A stretch of DNA of 64,000 bases from Roridomyces roridus (taxonomy: Eukaryota; Basidiomycota; Agaricomycetes; Agaricales; Mycenaceae): positions 744,001 to 808,000 of the forward strand of contig JARKIF010000023.1 of the NCBI GenBank assembly GCA_029378245.1. Reading direction: 5' to 3'. The position numbers were made by a program, and so were the translations under genes. Shown piece by piece: positions 24,783-37,400 of this stretch (positions are counted from its first letter, which is position 1; each line of letters opens with the position of its first letter). The notes under the pieces are model-generated. The model was given only the letters and a program-made list of their open reading frames with translations, had not been told where the DNA came from and ran no database searches.

Positions 24783-24893
24783 CATTCGTTCTGAGCGGCG
24801 TTCCGGGGAGTGGCGGTGAGATGGCAGGCTGTTGTGAAAGAGGTGGAGGGGTAGGTGAACTTTGCATAATTGGGAATTTGTGACTTGCGAACA
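24783..24893 (+). repeat. Duplicated 3' end of the peptide-transporter gene
   Basis: This stretch repeats, with scattered differences, the last codons, stop and 3' untranslated bases of the transporter (about 24648-24740). Both contain GGCAGGCTGTTG, a GAAGAGGTG/GAAAGAGGTG segment, GGGGTAG, and then TTGGAATTTGTTGCTTGCGAA in the gene versus a close GGGAATTTGTGACTTGCGAA in the copy. It is a local tandem duplication and has no coding role. Confidence 0.65.
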
Positions 24894-24930
24894 GTGGATT
24901 GCCTCCCGGAGAAATTAATATTGCGCCTTC

Positions 24931-25208
24931 TGGAGGTAGCGGTGTTTACCGTTCGGAGGCATTGTCAGGGATAAAACCTCCCGAAATGGTAAAGTCGTTC
25001 GAGGCACATGTACATGTACTTACAGCTGCGGTGGGTCCAGGCTGATCCTTTTCCCTAGGTGATATCTTATGGAGGTAGCGGTGTTTACAGCTCGGAGGCA
25101 TTGTCAGGGATAAAACCTCCCGAAATGGTAAAGTCGTTCGAGGCACATGTACTTGTATGTACAGCTGCGGTGGGTCCAGGCTGATCCTTTTCCCTAGGTG
25201 ATATCTTA
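24931..25208. repeat. Two tandem copies of a 139-base unit
   Basis: Unit 1 begins TGGAGGTAGCGGTGTTTAC at 24931 and unit 2 begins the same way at 25070, each ending GTGATATCTTA. They are nearly identical, including CATTGTCAGGGATAAAACC and GGTGGGTCCAGGCTGATCC. The differences are a few substitutions and a shuffled CATGTACATGTAC segment. The duplication is recent and lies between the convergent transporter and PhzF genes. Confidence 0.85.
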
Positions 25209-25324
25209 AGCTCCGGCGATTCTATATGCATGAAACAATCTGGTTGAAGAATTCATTATCTCATTCGCTAATTACATGAACTAATCTCGCAAGTATGTGT
25301 ATTGTACTACTGTAAACGGACTCT

Positions 25325-26394
25325 TTACATATCCGCTAGGTCCAACCGCAAAATGCCGGAGGCTGTAATCTTTACGTCTCCGCGAACACGGACTTTGTCT
25401 TCCTCCTGGATATGCGTAGCCCAAATATCCCCGCTGCGCATGCTAACGGATCTAGCATGCTGTTCAAAGTCGGAGGGACGTTGATGCTTGGCCGCCCAGA
25501 AAGGTGCATTCAAGCAGTGCGCAGAACCACAGGCGTGGTCCTCGAGAACGCCAAGCTTCGGTGCGAACATCCGGGTCTCGTATGCGATTGCGGGGTCGGC
25601 GGAGGCAGAGGTGACAACGACGATGTGGGTACGCGGGGAAAATGCCAACTAAAAATCAAGTGTTAGTCGCCGGTATGGCCGATGGCAACAGTAGTGTACC
25701 AAGGGTTGGGAATCAACGGTCCACTTGGCAAGTTCTTCGGAGACAGGTACCTCGACGAAGAGATACTGTTCGAAGCCAGGCCCGCCGTGAGCAACGTATT
25801 GTAGTGCTACGGTGGGCTTCTTGAGGGCAAGGCAGAACGCGGCCCGCACTGACTCGGTCTCTTGCTGCGTGGCGGGGATTGTTGTGCCTGCGGGAAGATC
25901 CATGCAGATCTTGCCGTCATCCGCGCGCGTGGCGGTAATTAGACCTGAGAGGGTCTGGAACTCGAGAGTGCGGATGTTTTTGGCGGGAGGAAGGCGCTGG
26001 AAAATTGCCCCAGTGGCCGCCACTTCGGTGGAGTTATGAGATGAGACACATAACTGAAAAGGAGAACGCTCACAAGTCCCGTGCCCGCAGATTTGGACTT
26101 CCCCGTTTTGAGGACCAAACCAACGCAGACCGAACGTCGCGACACCCGGTTTCTTGGTTGTCCCGGGCTTGGGAGGCGACACAAAAACCACGATGGGCTG
26201 ATTGAAATTCTTGTTAATATTTTCGAGCACTTGGTCGGCGAGTGGTTCGTCGAGGAAGAGGATCGTCGCTGGGTTTCCGCCAAATGCACGATCACTGAAG
26301 GCATTGGCTTGGAAAAAGTCGAAGGTGACTAGATGGTGCGTTAATGGCCTGTAAAATAACTGAAGAAGTTGAGCGAACCTTGGGGACGAGCCAT
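25325..26394 (-). CDS. PhzF-family isomerase/epimerase
   Basis: Start ATG 26394 (MARPQ), with an intron immediately after codon 5; two further introns; stop at 25325. Blocks: VTFDFFQANAFSDRAFGGNP (the family's F-x-D-R-x-GNP start), LENINKNFNQ, TFGLRWFGPQNGEVQICGHG (the conserved W-F-P...C-GHGT block), AFSPRTHIVVVTSASADPAI, YETRMFAPKLGVLEDHACGS and AHC. The last block equals the family's ED-P-V-T-GSAH motif with HAC in place of PVT. PhzF proteins are two-lobed diaminopimelate-epimerase-fold enzymes; the founder isomerises trans-2,3-dihydro-3-hydroxyanthranilate in phenazine synthesis, and most fungal members have no known substrate. Its position among amino-acid-handling genes suggests a tautomerisation or epimerisation step in the same pathway. 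Confidence 0.87.
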
Positions 26395-27066
26395 AAGGTT
26401 TGAGTCGGGTAAGGTTCGCCGTCGACGCGACGCCCTTTAAGCCATCGGTCGGACCTTACGGGGCACCGTACCACCGTCATGAAATTCAACGGAGCTCCCC
26501 AAGATCTTGAAGGCCGAGGCTATCCTACCAAGTATGGCTAGCAGGGAGAATCAGATACACAGGCGGAGTGCGAGTAGCCGATGTATGCTGTAGGATAGGA
26601 CGGCCCTGGGTCCGTAGTAGCCGGATACAGCTCGAGAAAGTCACAAAGAGTAGAGGCAAAGTCACTCATGGGTGTACATACTGCAGCTGTATATAATATG
26701 GTCCATGAAACAAACAAATCGGACCTCCGCAAGCCCGATTGAAATGTAACCTGGTTTCACAGCACGAATGGCAAGGGTTTGGATTATTTCATGCCGTGTC
26801 AAGGATGTAGGGAAAAGGGGAACTTGCAAGATCGGTGTTCAATGTTGAATGATCCGGATGTCTGACTCGGCGGCGACTTTGCATCCCCAGTTGTTCCCCA
26901 CAGCTCACAGCGGCGTTTCTCAAACGTGTCTAGTTCCATTCCCAGAACCTCACAACCGCTTAGTTGCTATATTCAGGGATTCATTATGATTGCTGTATTA
27001 ACCGCACGGCCTTCAAATAGCCGTGTCCGAATCACCCCTTGTCCATCTTTCTTCCTCATAACATTA
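26395..27066. other. Shared promoter region of PhzF and acetyltransferase genes
   Basis: About 670 bases between two divergently read genes. A minus-strand TATATA lies near 26690 and other AT-rich motifs are present, but no reading frame or repeat stands out. In-frame Met codons at 26926 and 26986 could extend the acetyltransferase N-terminus. Confidence 0.35.
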
Positions 27067-28265
<1,199 letters not shown>

Positions 28266-28319
28266 GGTGGGGTGTATTGTAATAATTCAGGCTCGTTTAT
28301 AAAGTATCATAAATACATA

Positions 28320-30870
28320 CTACTGTTCAAGAAGCATAGAGCCTGTGGGCGTATGAGTCTTAGACGACTTCTTGTTCTTCTTGGACTCGGCCTTCTGCGC
28401 TGAATCGATCGCCTGCTGCTCCTTGTCCGCCGCCTTTTTCCTCTTTTCCTCGGCCTTCGCACCTTTCCCTTTGTCCCCAACATCTTTCTTTTTCACCTTC
28501 ACCACCTTGGCCTTTTTCCTGTCTTTCTTCGGCTCCTCACCCTCACCCTCAACCTCACTGACGTCCTCGTCCTCCTCCTGCAGCGCAAGCGAGTTCAGTC
28601 CCGCCTTCACATTCCCCGCCTTCACCAAAGCCAACACCCCCGGCAACCGTAGCGGACTAGTCGCTTTGGGTTTCCGTAGATGCAATTTCCCCGCCTCAGA
28701 ATCAATCTTCGAATCAGGCGGCTGGTCAGGTATCTTGGCTGCCAGGAGAACTTCCTTGAGTAGATACGTCGGGGTGCAGAACAGCTTGGTGAGAATCCGA
28801 TTCTGGTACCCCATATTCACGTTTGGGGCGACCTTGTTTTCACCTTTTTCGTACAGGTGCTCGAGGACGTGTGTGATGTGGTCCAGAGGGATTAGCCAGA
28901 GTTCTTTCTGCCCGCCGTACACGAGGTATCTGGTAGATAGAGCTTACTGGCAGGACCGGCGATGGATTTTCAGACGTACCCGTAGAAAACGTGGCGATGG
29001 GGATCTGCCTTGCGTTCGTCCTTCGTCAACTGGAGTGCCATCAGTTGGAGACAATCTGAAAGTCATCAGTCAGTACGAGTGGCAGAGAATTCGCAGAATT
29101 GATTTACTACTACGGGTGCGTTAGTGAATGCTGACGACGCGCCACTCGGACTCACTTGTATGTGAAATTCACGACTGGCTTCTTCTTCGACTGCGACGAT
29201 TGGTCGTCCTCGCTCGCGGTGCCACCAAATACTTTGGCTGAAGTCAAATGAGCGTCGGTGCATAGGAGTCAATGGAAGAAAGACCGACCCTGTAGATAGT
29301 ACGTATGTTTGTCGAACATCCAAACGACATCGAACCCAGCACGCGACTCGAACGATTTATTCGACGGCGCCTATGGAACAGAGCAGGTTGATCAACCGAG
29401 CGCCCTCCAAATGGAAGGGAAAATGACACTTACCACGTGAAAGCCATGCCCATTGCCTGCGCTTTCGCCTTCGATTTTGAGAATTTCTTTCTGCCAGTTA
29501 CGGTCGCCTGCGTGCGTCTCCACCGTGTCTCCTTTAGACGATAGACCCGTCCAGAGAGGGAAAGGGGGCTAACACATCGAATTCAACCCACTAAATACGA
29601 CCAAGAGGACAATACGTACCTTCTGGAGCCAGGCAAGGACCCTGCGTTTGGAATAGTCCTTCGCTAGCTCCAGGGACAGTTGCAGAGTTATATGTTCCTC
29701 GTTTTTGGCGACCATAGCGTTGGACTCCTCGTAGAATCGCCACACAATCTGGTAGTACAATGGAATGAGCTCCTTGGGGTTGTACGCATGCTGATCTTCA
29801 TATTTGAATTCATCTGTAATCTTCACGCGCAACTCGTCTGAATTAGCCAATCTGTACAGGAGAGATTAGCGTCCGTGGAGCAAGAGTAATTGTAGACACG
29901 GCGAACTCACTCTTCTTTGAATAGATCGCTACGACATGATGAGGACTCGAGTACAGGTGGATGAATCACAGTTGAACTCACGGGTAGTCTTTCATTCTGG
30001 TACATTCGTCCGTCAATAAACAGCAGCAAAAGGACGATTCAACTCACATGTCCTTGATGGCCCGGCTTCGCTTCAAAGTCGATTTTCTCTGTCCAGACAC
30101 GCTGCGACTCGGTTTAGTCAGGCATGCGGAGAAAATCAAAAGGGTCTTACGGCTGCTCCTCCACGATTTTGCTGGAAGCTTTTCAGTCCCCTGTGGTAGG
30201 TATCGCATTCTGAACGACTCACTCATGATCGGTGCTTTGAGAGCGCGCGGACGCCTGCGGGCTCGCTTCGTGCGAGAGTTCCCCGCGGCTGAGGCTGGTC
30301 GGTAACGATGGATATAAGGAACGACGAGCTCACCGCTCGATAGACGTATCATGTTGCTCAGACCTAGAAAGATGTAACGCGTCAGTAGGTAACACGATAA
30401 ACCAAAGACGACTCACTTGGGCGCCTTGACTTTCTTGACTTTCTTTTCCTTTGTGCTGTGAACCAACGTCTCAATGACGCAGCGCGGCCGCACCAAAGAG
30501 GCGCAACTGACCTTGACGTGACTTTCGACGAGGAAGTCCCACTGACACGAGCTTGAGCGACGATAAACGGAGGGAGCCCTCTCATACTCACCTCTTGCTG
30601 CTGCTTTTCGTCGACGCAGCTGCCTTCTTGGTCTTGGTACTTTTGTCTTCTGGCCCTGTACGTCTGTCGGACGATTGAATTGTCGAAGAGGAATGAACAG
30701 CTGGAGAGCGTACGGTGCATCCCTAAGACGAAACATGAGAGAAGGGAATCTAAAGGAGTCTGAAACTCACTTTATCACGGTAAATCTGAAGACGAAGGTC
30801 AATCTAGCGAATCAAAGTGTAAGAAACCGACGTGCGGGTTGCTGCGCTTCTTCCCGGTTTCTTCTGCCAT
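28320..30870 (-). CDS. Lys-rich protein of unknown function with many short exons
   Basis: Probable start ATG 30870 (MAEETGKKRSNPH), stop at 28320. The 5' half consists of mini-exons rich in Lys/Ser/Arg (for example TGPEDKSTKTKK and STKEKKVKKVKAPK), suggesting a disordered nuclear N-terminus; exact joins there are uncertain. The conserved-looking core reads DELRVKITDEFKYEDQHAYN, PLYYQIVWRFYEESNAMVAK, LELAKDYSKRRVLAWLQK, GDRNWQKEILKIEGESAGNG, FESRAGFDVVWMFDKHTYYL and ELWLIPLDHITHVLEHLYEK. The C-terminus is again charged (KKDRKKAKVVKVKKKDVGDK). I do not recognise the family. The long coherent core, regular introns and codon pattern make it a real gene. It is convergent with the acetyltransferase. 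Confidence 0.6.
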
Positions 30871-31384
30871 ACTCTCTGAGCGCTATGAGAAATGTAAGGA
30901 GGGCTGGTTAAGATTTCGCCGCTGGCCCAGATGTAAGCTTATAATGCGCATTACGGCCTCGGCTGAGTGGCACCTCCGAGATGCAGGGGCGCGCACCACC
31001 GACCCGGGACTTGATAAATTTTCGCATTTGAAAGAAGTCAAGGCAAGGACAGGCCCCAAGGTCCCAAGTCCCTGTACCTCGATGCGCCGTCACGGACGAG
31101 TCATAATCCGGAGACCGGCGGGAATCGTGTGCTCCATGAAACTCGGCAAACGCGGTCCCTGAGTCGCGGCAAGGTTGTAAACAAGTTGTAAATGCACCCT
31201 GTCAGAGCGCGGATGTGGCAAGGAAGGCAAGGATGTGTGGTCGTGGCACCATCAGGACCTGTCAATCATAATAGGGAGGCGGCATATCGGCACCGTGATG
31301 TCACGGAGCATTCCTCCTGTCGTTCTGGGCGCTTCTATTCATTTTGGAATGAGGCTCATGGTGAGCGTCCACTGTGAGTATACA

Positions 31385-31472
31385 ACGCCCGTCGACCGTG
31401 GCGGTCATTCTCGCCGTATGGATTTGTGTTCTTGAAACAGTTACAGAGAAGTCGGGAGGTTCGATTGATGCT
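31385..31472 (+). other. tRNA-like sequence, degenerate copy
   Basis: Begins ACGCCCG like the better copy at 31576. It shares a GGCGGTCATTCTCGCC segment, CAGTTACAGAGA and GGGAGGTTCGAT, but it lacks a pairing T-stem 3' strand and 3' acceptor strand. Probably a decayed relative of the copy downstream. Confidence 0.25.
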
Positions 31473-31575
31473 TGAGTCTTGACGACATACATACTTTTTG
31501 AACCGCTGTGAGCAGGAGCACGGCTCCTGCAGGGAAGTTGTTGATGGGCTGTCTATCGTTAAGGCATGTTGTTCA

Positions 31576-31659
31576 ACGCCCGACCGCGGTGGTCATTCTC
31601 GGCAAATACGACCTCTCTGAAGTTACAGAGATGACGGAGGTTCGACTCCTCCCGGGCGT
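31576..31659 (+). other. tRNA-like sequence (84 nt) with acceptor and T arm
   Basis: ACGCCCG at 31576-31582 pairs perfectly with CGGGCGT at 31653-31659. Directly before the latter, 31636-31652 form a perfect T arm (GGAGG, loop TTCGACT, CCTCC). The D-region GGTGGTCATT resembles a tRNA D loop. No normal 7-base anticodon loop can be fitted: the middle contains a hairpin CTCTG-AAGTTA-CAGAG. A T-run follows at about 31689. It is best called a tRNA-like element or tRNA pseudogene. Confidence 0.35.
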
Positions 31660-31746
31660 ACTGTGGTGTTTCCTAACTTTGAGCAGTCTTTTTTTTGAAT
31701 CACAACTAGAACTCGCGACCCTAGAATATCGATACGAAGAAAGTCC

Positions 31747-34070
31747 TCAATCCCGACCCCAAATCACGCCAATCCGATCCAAAATCTCCCCCTCGCTGCC
31801 ATACAACCCTTTAAGACCTTTGAACCCAACCGGCGGCTCACACTCGACAAACGCAATCGACACCTCCGCCGACCCCGCCTTGACATTCTGGCCCTTGCTC
31901 GTCCAAACCTCAAAGTACGACACGCCCGTCGCACCCCACCCCTCCTTACTCGTCCCAATCTTCACCTTATTGATCACCTCCCCAGGAGCTAGATCAATCT
32001 CTAGCTTCTCCCTCGTCGGACGCGCCTCATGTCCATGGAACAATCTCAAATTGTCGTACAACGTCACCGCGCTCTCCACAACGTTATTCGGACTCCACGA
32101 GGCGAAGCGCACTTCAAAGCGCTTAGGCCACCCCGCGGGCGTGAGCGTCTCCTCGAGCTGCAGGACGTCGTTGTAGTCGAGCCTGTGTGTGAGGTTTCCA
32201 CCGCGCATGTCGAATCGGTATGCTTGGTACTTTGTGCGGTTGGCAAGGTCGGATACGAATGCGAGTTCTTCGTTCATGAGTGTGGGTTTGACTCCGGGGG
32301 TGCATAATTCGGCTGGGGGTGAGGGGATGAGGCCTTCGGCAGCCGTGGTGGGAATGACCACGGGAGGCGGGGGCGGGATGGCTGCAGTGGGAGTGGGCGG
32401 GGCGGGCTTGGGTGTAGCCACCGTACCGGAGTCGTCGACGAAGAAGAAGCCTTTGAGAGCTTCCTTCTTCGCCATCTGCATCGCTGCGGAAGTGAGATCC
32501 ATGCCCATGATCTCCTTGAGAACCTGTACAAAATCAGACGAGTCGGTCGAGATGCAACAATATACGCACAGGGAGTCGGGTTGCCCAGACCTCGGGGGAC
32601 TCGATCGCTCGAATTTCAATGTCCCTGAGCTTTCCCGGGTCAAGATTCCTGGACAGATAAAATCAGCGAAGCAGCACAAATCCAAAAGGAGACACTCACA
32701 GCTCATCAATCTGCCTCATAATTTTCCGCATCTCAGCCTTGATAAGCGCCCGCTCCTCCACCAACGCAGCCACCGTGAGCGAAACAGGCCTATTCCCGGG
32801 ACCCAGCGTATACGCCGTCGGGCGCGTCAGAACATCCTGAATCCTCATCAAATTATTCTTGTACACCATATACGTATCGAGCAGATCCGCGACGTAGACT
32901 TGGGCGCTGGTGAAATCGCGGGCGATGATCTTTTGCTTTTGCGCCCATTTGAGGAAGGAGAGGTTGTTGTCGTAGCGGGAGAGGATGGCCCAGGTGCGTT
33001 GGGGGCAGGCGGCGACTCGTGCGGGGAAGCCGGCGGCGGCGTGGAAGAGGAGATCAATGGACCATTCTTCATGGGCTGCGGTGATCGTCAACGTCGACTA
33101 ATTGATAACCAGAAAAGAAGGATGGGCGCACGCTTCTTGATCTGTCCCCCGCCGGACCAACTGACGGAGATGGTCGTCTCGGATTGCCAGAGCTCGGCGC
33201 CGTACGAGGAAGCGACGGACGATGTGTAGGCACCGCCCAGATGGAAATCTCCTCCACCAGATTTCGAGCCTACGTTGAAACGGCCTTTGATTCTAGATGC
33301 CCAGGCTCAGATCAAGGATAGGGCCCCGAAAACACGACGCACTGATCTTTGACAGCTTCGGTGTGAGTGGCATCCAAAACCTTGATCGAGACGATACCGT
33401 GGAAATCTCCACCGAGAATGAAACCTGAGAGTTAAGTGAGTTCGGTCGATGCAAGAGCGAGGCCACCAACCCGAGATATAGCAGTCTCCGTATACGTCAA
33501 AGAACTCTTCGTTGTTCTCCACCTTGACCTCTTTGTGCGGAGAGCTGTAGCAGACATGAGCATCCATTGATCAAACGACGAGTTGGACGCACAACTCGGC
33601 ATTATCATCCAGCACAGTGGTCTCTGTACACGAAATGAGGCGATGTAACTTGGAGAGGAAGAAGGGAGACGCACGGTTGATAACCTTGACCGAAACAACA
33701 GCATTCAGATCGCTCGCAGAGAACTTATTCTCATCCACACTGAGCGAGTTCCCCGAAGACGTGACCGTGCCATGCTTGATGGAAGATCCAGACGAGATGT
33801 TCATAGACCGCGTAACGTCGGAGATTTTATCCACGAATCGACTCGAGTACGAGACGACTTGCGGGACTTCAGACCGTCCTGATTTTCTGGAGGATTTGGA
33901 GGACGTTTCTTTGAGCTTGGAGAGACTCAGTGTCGTCGATGTGTAAATGGCGAAAAGAGACTGACCTTGACAGAGACGGCGTCAAACACGCAGGGAGTCT
34001 GGAGGAAGGAGTTGAATCCTTGTCCAAGGCGCATGGAGTCATTGTATGGTGCGAGGAGTAGGCCGCTCAT
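31747..34070 (-). CDS. MACPF/stonustoxin-like pore-forming-type protein
   Basis: Start ATG 34070 (MSGLLLAPYNDSMRLGQGF), stop at 31747, about nine introns. After the N-terminal block come FVDKISDVTRSMNIS, SASDLNAVVSVKVIN, FFDVYGDCYISGFILGGDF, TTISVSWSGGGQI, EEWSIDLLFHAAAGFP and ACPQRTWAILSRY. The C-terminal third carries a Pro/Ala-rich spacer and NRTKYQAYRFDMRGGNLTHR, WPKRFEVRFASWSPNNVVES, GWGATGVSYFEVWTSKGQ. The order (N-terminal LG block, SYSSRF...K strand, later YGDxYISGxxxGG strand) resembles the MACPF-like domain of stonustoxin-type and related fungal proteins. This is from recollection, so the assignment is an inference. There is no signal peptide. It is divergent from another MACPF gene only about 375 bases away. 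Confidence 0.6.
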
Positions 34071-34445
34071 GGTGCGTGAAGGGGGATTTGCGACTGAAGG
34101 CAAGTCTTGTGCTTGCTTATCTGGTGCCACCGGCCAACCGTGTCGAAACGGAGAACTCAGCTACCCATGGAGATTTTCAAGCGTGGCAGCCATCCAGGTC
34201 CAGGGCATGAATCGACGGCGACGTGGAGAATGAAAAAGGGACGATGCGGTGGTACGGAGTGGAGTGATGGTGTCAGGAACAAAGCCGGTTTGCCGACGTC
34301 ACGTGTCGACCCGTCATTCTTCCTGTCTCCTCGTCAGGTCCCGCAGCTCGGGCTTCCACAGCAGCCGTGATGGCCTTACATACTCTTTGGGCGCTCATAA
34401 TCTCAACCAATCTACTTCCTTCAACCCTCTGCCCCCTTTCCTACC
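34071..34445. promoter_or_regulatory. Shared divergent promoter of the two MACPF-type genes
   Basis: The only spacer between the start codons of two divergently read MACPF-superfamily genes, so both promoters must lie in it. No perfect TATA box was identified; the right part is CT-rich just before 34446. Confidence 0.4.
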
Positions 34446-37400
34446 ATGTGAGCCACGACCGAGTCGAAGTCCGACTTTTCTGATCCTCCGAGTCCTCCAG
34501 GCCTCCCACACCCAGAAAGTCATCTCGACCATCACGTCGCCCGCGCAAATCCGTCTCCTTTGACAAAGCCGAGCCCGAGTCGGACTGGGAGACGGCCAGT
34601 TCTGAGGCCAAGTCCGAGACGGGCAGCGAGACCGCCCATTCATCGTTCGTGTCTTTCCAGCTTCAGATCTCCATCGTCGTCTCACGCGCTCCTGAATCAG
34701 AGACAACAGCACCGTTGTGTCCGGAAAGCATGCATCGTCCACCGAGTTCCGACTCAAGATATACATGCAAGACGAAGACTCTCCGCTGACGACATTGGAA
34801 TTCGATAGGTGCGTCTTTCTCGGCTTTGTTTATATCCATCTGATTCCCTTCAGTCCAACTCCAGCTGAATTCGGAAAGACGACGTTCGCCGCCGTGCGCA
34901 AACGCATCGGAGACGCAGTGTGCATATTGCTTCTGAATCATCCGTGATCGTCCCACTCATTCGATGCAGCGACGAGGCATACCAGTTCTGCGACGAGGAT
35001 GGCGGCATCTTCGAGGATGCACAGACCCTCCGTGTGTACTTCAAGGAGCAGGATCAGGATATCATACCCGTGCGACCCCTTTCGTTTCCGAGGCCCTCCG
35101 CTCATAATGCCTTCAGGACAAATCCCTCTCTGTACACCTCAAAACCAAGTCCGGCAACCCGCTGTCCTACGCCCGAATTCTCAAGAACCCGCCCTTCCTG
35201 CTGAAATTCGTCCAGCAGCTCAAGGACAACGACTCGCAGATGGAGGGTTCGCTCCATTCCTCCAAACTCCAGGGTGCAGCTGCCGGACGACTCGGTTTGG
35301 GTGATCTTCGCAAACTGGTCAAGTCAATGTGCGTCGCATTCCAGCTCGGCTTCGCATATGCTTACATGCCTCTCAGGTCGTCTGACCCCAAGATCCACAA
35401 ATTTTGCTTGGATGACGGGCACGTTGTTGATGACAACATCACCCTCGAGGATTATGTGTCTATGCTCGTGCGTCTACTACCTCCCACTCACTCTGATTTC
35501 ACTGACCCACAAACAGTCGACGGACCCGCCCGAATCTCGCAGTAACAGCACGCCCATGATCGAAATCTACTTTACAAAGAAGGATACCTTCAAGCGGTCG
35601 ACGTCAAAATGGCACGAATCGCGGCTTGATACTCCAGCTCCAAAAGCTACCGACCATTTCGAGGTTCGATATACTCTCCCTTCTTCGCACTGTTGAGTGA
35701 CGCGTGGCCTTTAGTACCAGGACCGGCTTGATGCCACTCGTGACGTCCAAGCCGCGCAGGATGCTAAGCTGACGGATAGTGATGTCGCGCAGGGGTCGTC
35801 GTCCGGCGGCAAGACTGTGTGCGTCTGGCCATTGATATTCATTGCAGCATCCAATTAATTGTCCTCCATAGTTCCGCGGGTACGCTCAGTGAGCAAGAGT
35901 GGGCTATCGTTCTGAGGAATTGCAACGTACGTATCCATTCGCTTTATTATCCCGTTTGTGGAATAACGCGCTCAATAGGTCATGTACGGCTGGACGGTCG
36001 ATATCAAGAACAATAGGCTCTGCCGCGCACCGATGCCTGGTGAGTCTTTTGAAACTGGTAGTACTTGCACTCATCGCACATATGTATCAGCCTTCCGACT
36101 CCGTCCTGGGCTCAACCTCCTCTCCGGCTCAGAACAGGAGATTATCCTCAAACGCGAGGCGAAACAACGCAAACAAGTCGAGGCAAAGCCAAAGAAACAG
36201 CAGCCCAAACCCCGCACGAAATCCACCGAAGAAGAGTTGGATGCGCTCGAGCGTGAGCTACTCCCTACACCTGAACTCGTCCTTCCGACGGGCACGGGCA
36301 CACGCAGACGACTCGAGCGACCTGGTGCGATTTCGAGGCCTTCGTTCATTAAGAAGGAGGAGAAGGAGGAGTCGACGTCGACTGTAGCGGCGTCTGCTTC
36401 AACTTCGACTTCGTCCCAGGGACCGGAGGTTGCCGCTCCCACTCCCGCTCTTGCTACGCCTAAATCAACTCCGGGGCCCGTGGGTGATAAGGAGGCGAAT
36501 GAGGGAGAATCCGCATCCGGCTCCGACTCCGAGGAAGATAGCGAAGATGACTCAGCGAGTGGCACGGACGGCAAGGAGGGCGAGTCGGATGGGGGAAGTG
36601 GCAGTGAGAGGGAGGACTCGGAGGAGAGCGGGAGCGGCAGTGGGAGTGCTGAATCATCCGATGTCTCGGGTGAAAGCGACGCCGAAGAGGAGGAGGAGGA
36701 GGAGGAGGAGGAGGAGAGTGCCACAGACGACGAGAAGATCAAGTTGCGTCGACAAAGGGCGGATTTGAAGAGGCAGAATCGAGTGTTGAAGAAGACGCTG
36801 CATACGCTCAAGGACATTCTGGAGGGAAAATCGTGAGTTTGATGTCGTCCCTTTGATTTCAGGTCAGTGTTGATGTTTGGAATTTCAGGGTGGCTAGTTC
36901 AGACGAGGAGGACGAAGAGGAGGGTGACGATGACGACGAGGATGACAGTGAAGAAGATTCGAGTGACGGGAATGAGAGTGGGGGTGAGGTGAAAGCACCA
37001 GCGTGAGTGAATCAATTGACCTCTCTGGCGTGCTTCTCAAATTGCACAGGGATGGGGCCACTGACGGGGTGTCCGCCCAAGATTCTGACGAGAGCGATGA
37101 CGAGGAAGATTCGTAAGTTTCTCCTGGATGACATTGAACTCCATGCTAACTACGCTGCAGAGACGACGACGAGGAGTCGTAAGCGTTTTCCTATCAGACA
37201 TTCGACTGTTAATCTTCCCTTCCACAGTGAGTCGGATGACGATTCGGAGGAGAGTGCTAGTCAAGGCTCGGAGGACGAAGCGTCCGACTCGGACGATGGC
37301 ACTGCTTCGGACGCTGGGAAGGCTGTCGCTACTAGTACCAGCGTGGCAAAAGCAGAACCGAGTGCCGTGGTTCGCATCGCTGATTCAAAGGCTGTCGGCG

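Larger units (their letters stand above)
24705..25324. other. Repeat-bearing spacer between convergent genes
   Basis: Holds a partial duplication of the transporter 3' end and two tandem 139-base units, described separately. No reading frame of note. Confidence 0.6.
30871..31746. other. Intergenic with two tRNA-like sequences
   Basis: No protein gene. Two related tRNA-like segments (31385 and 31576) are listed separately. The rest shows nothing recognisable. Confidence 0.4.

Noticed and set aside
28372..29124. 250-codon plus-strand frame rich in Ser/Phe
   Set aside because: It is the complement of the Lys/Glu-rich C-terminus of the minus-strand gene at 28320-30870.
32189..33229. 346-codon plus-strand frame
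   Set aside because: Antisense to exons of the minus-strand MACPF-like gene; no domain of its own.
36071..36817. 248-codon Ser-rich minus-strand frame
   Set aside because: Reverse complement of the acidic Glu/Asp/Ser segment of the plus-strand MACPF gene.
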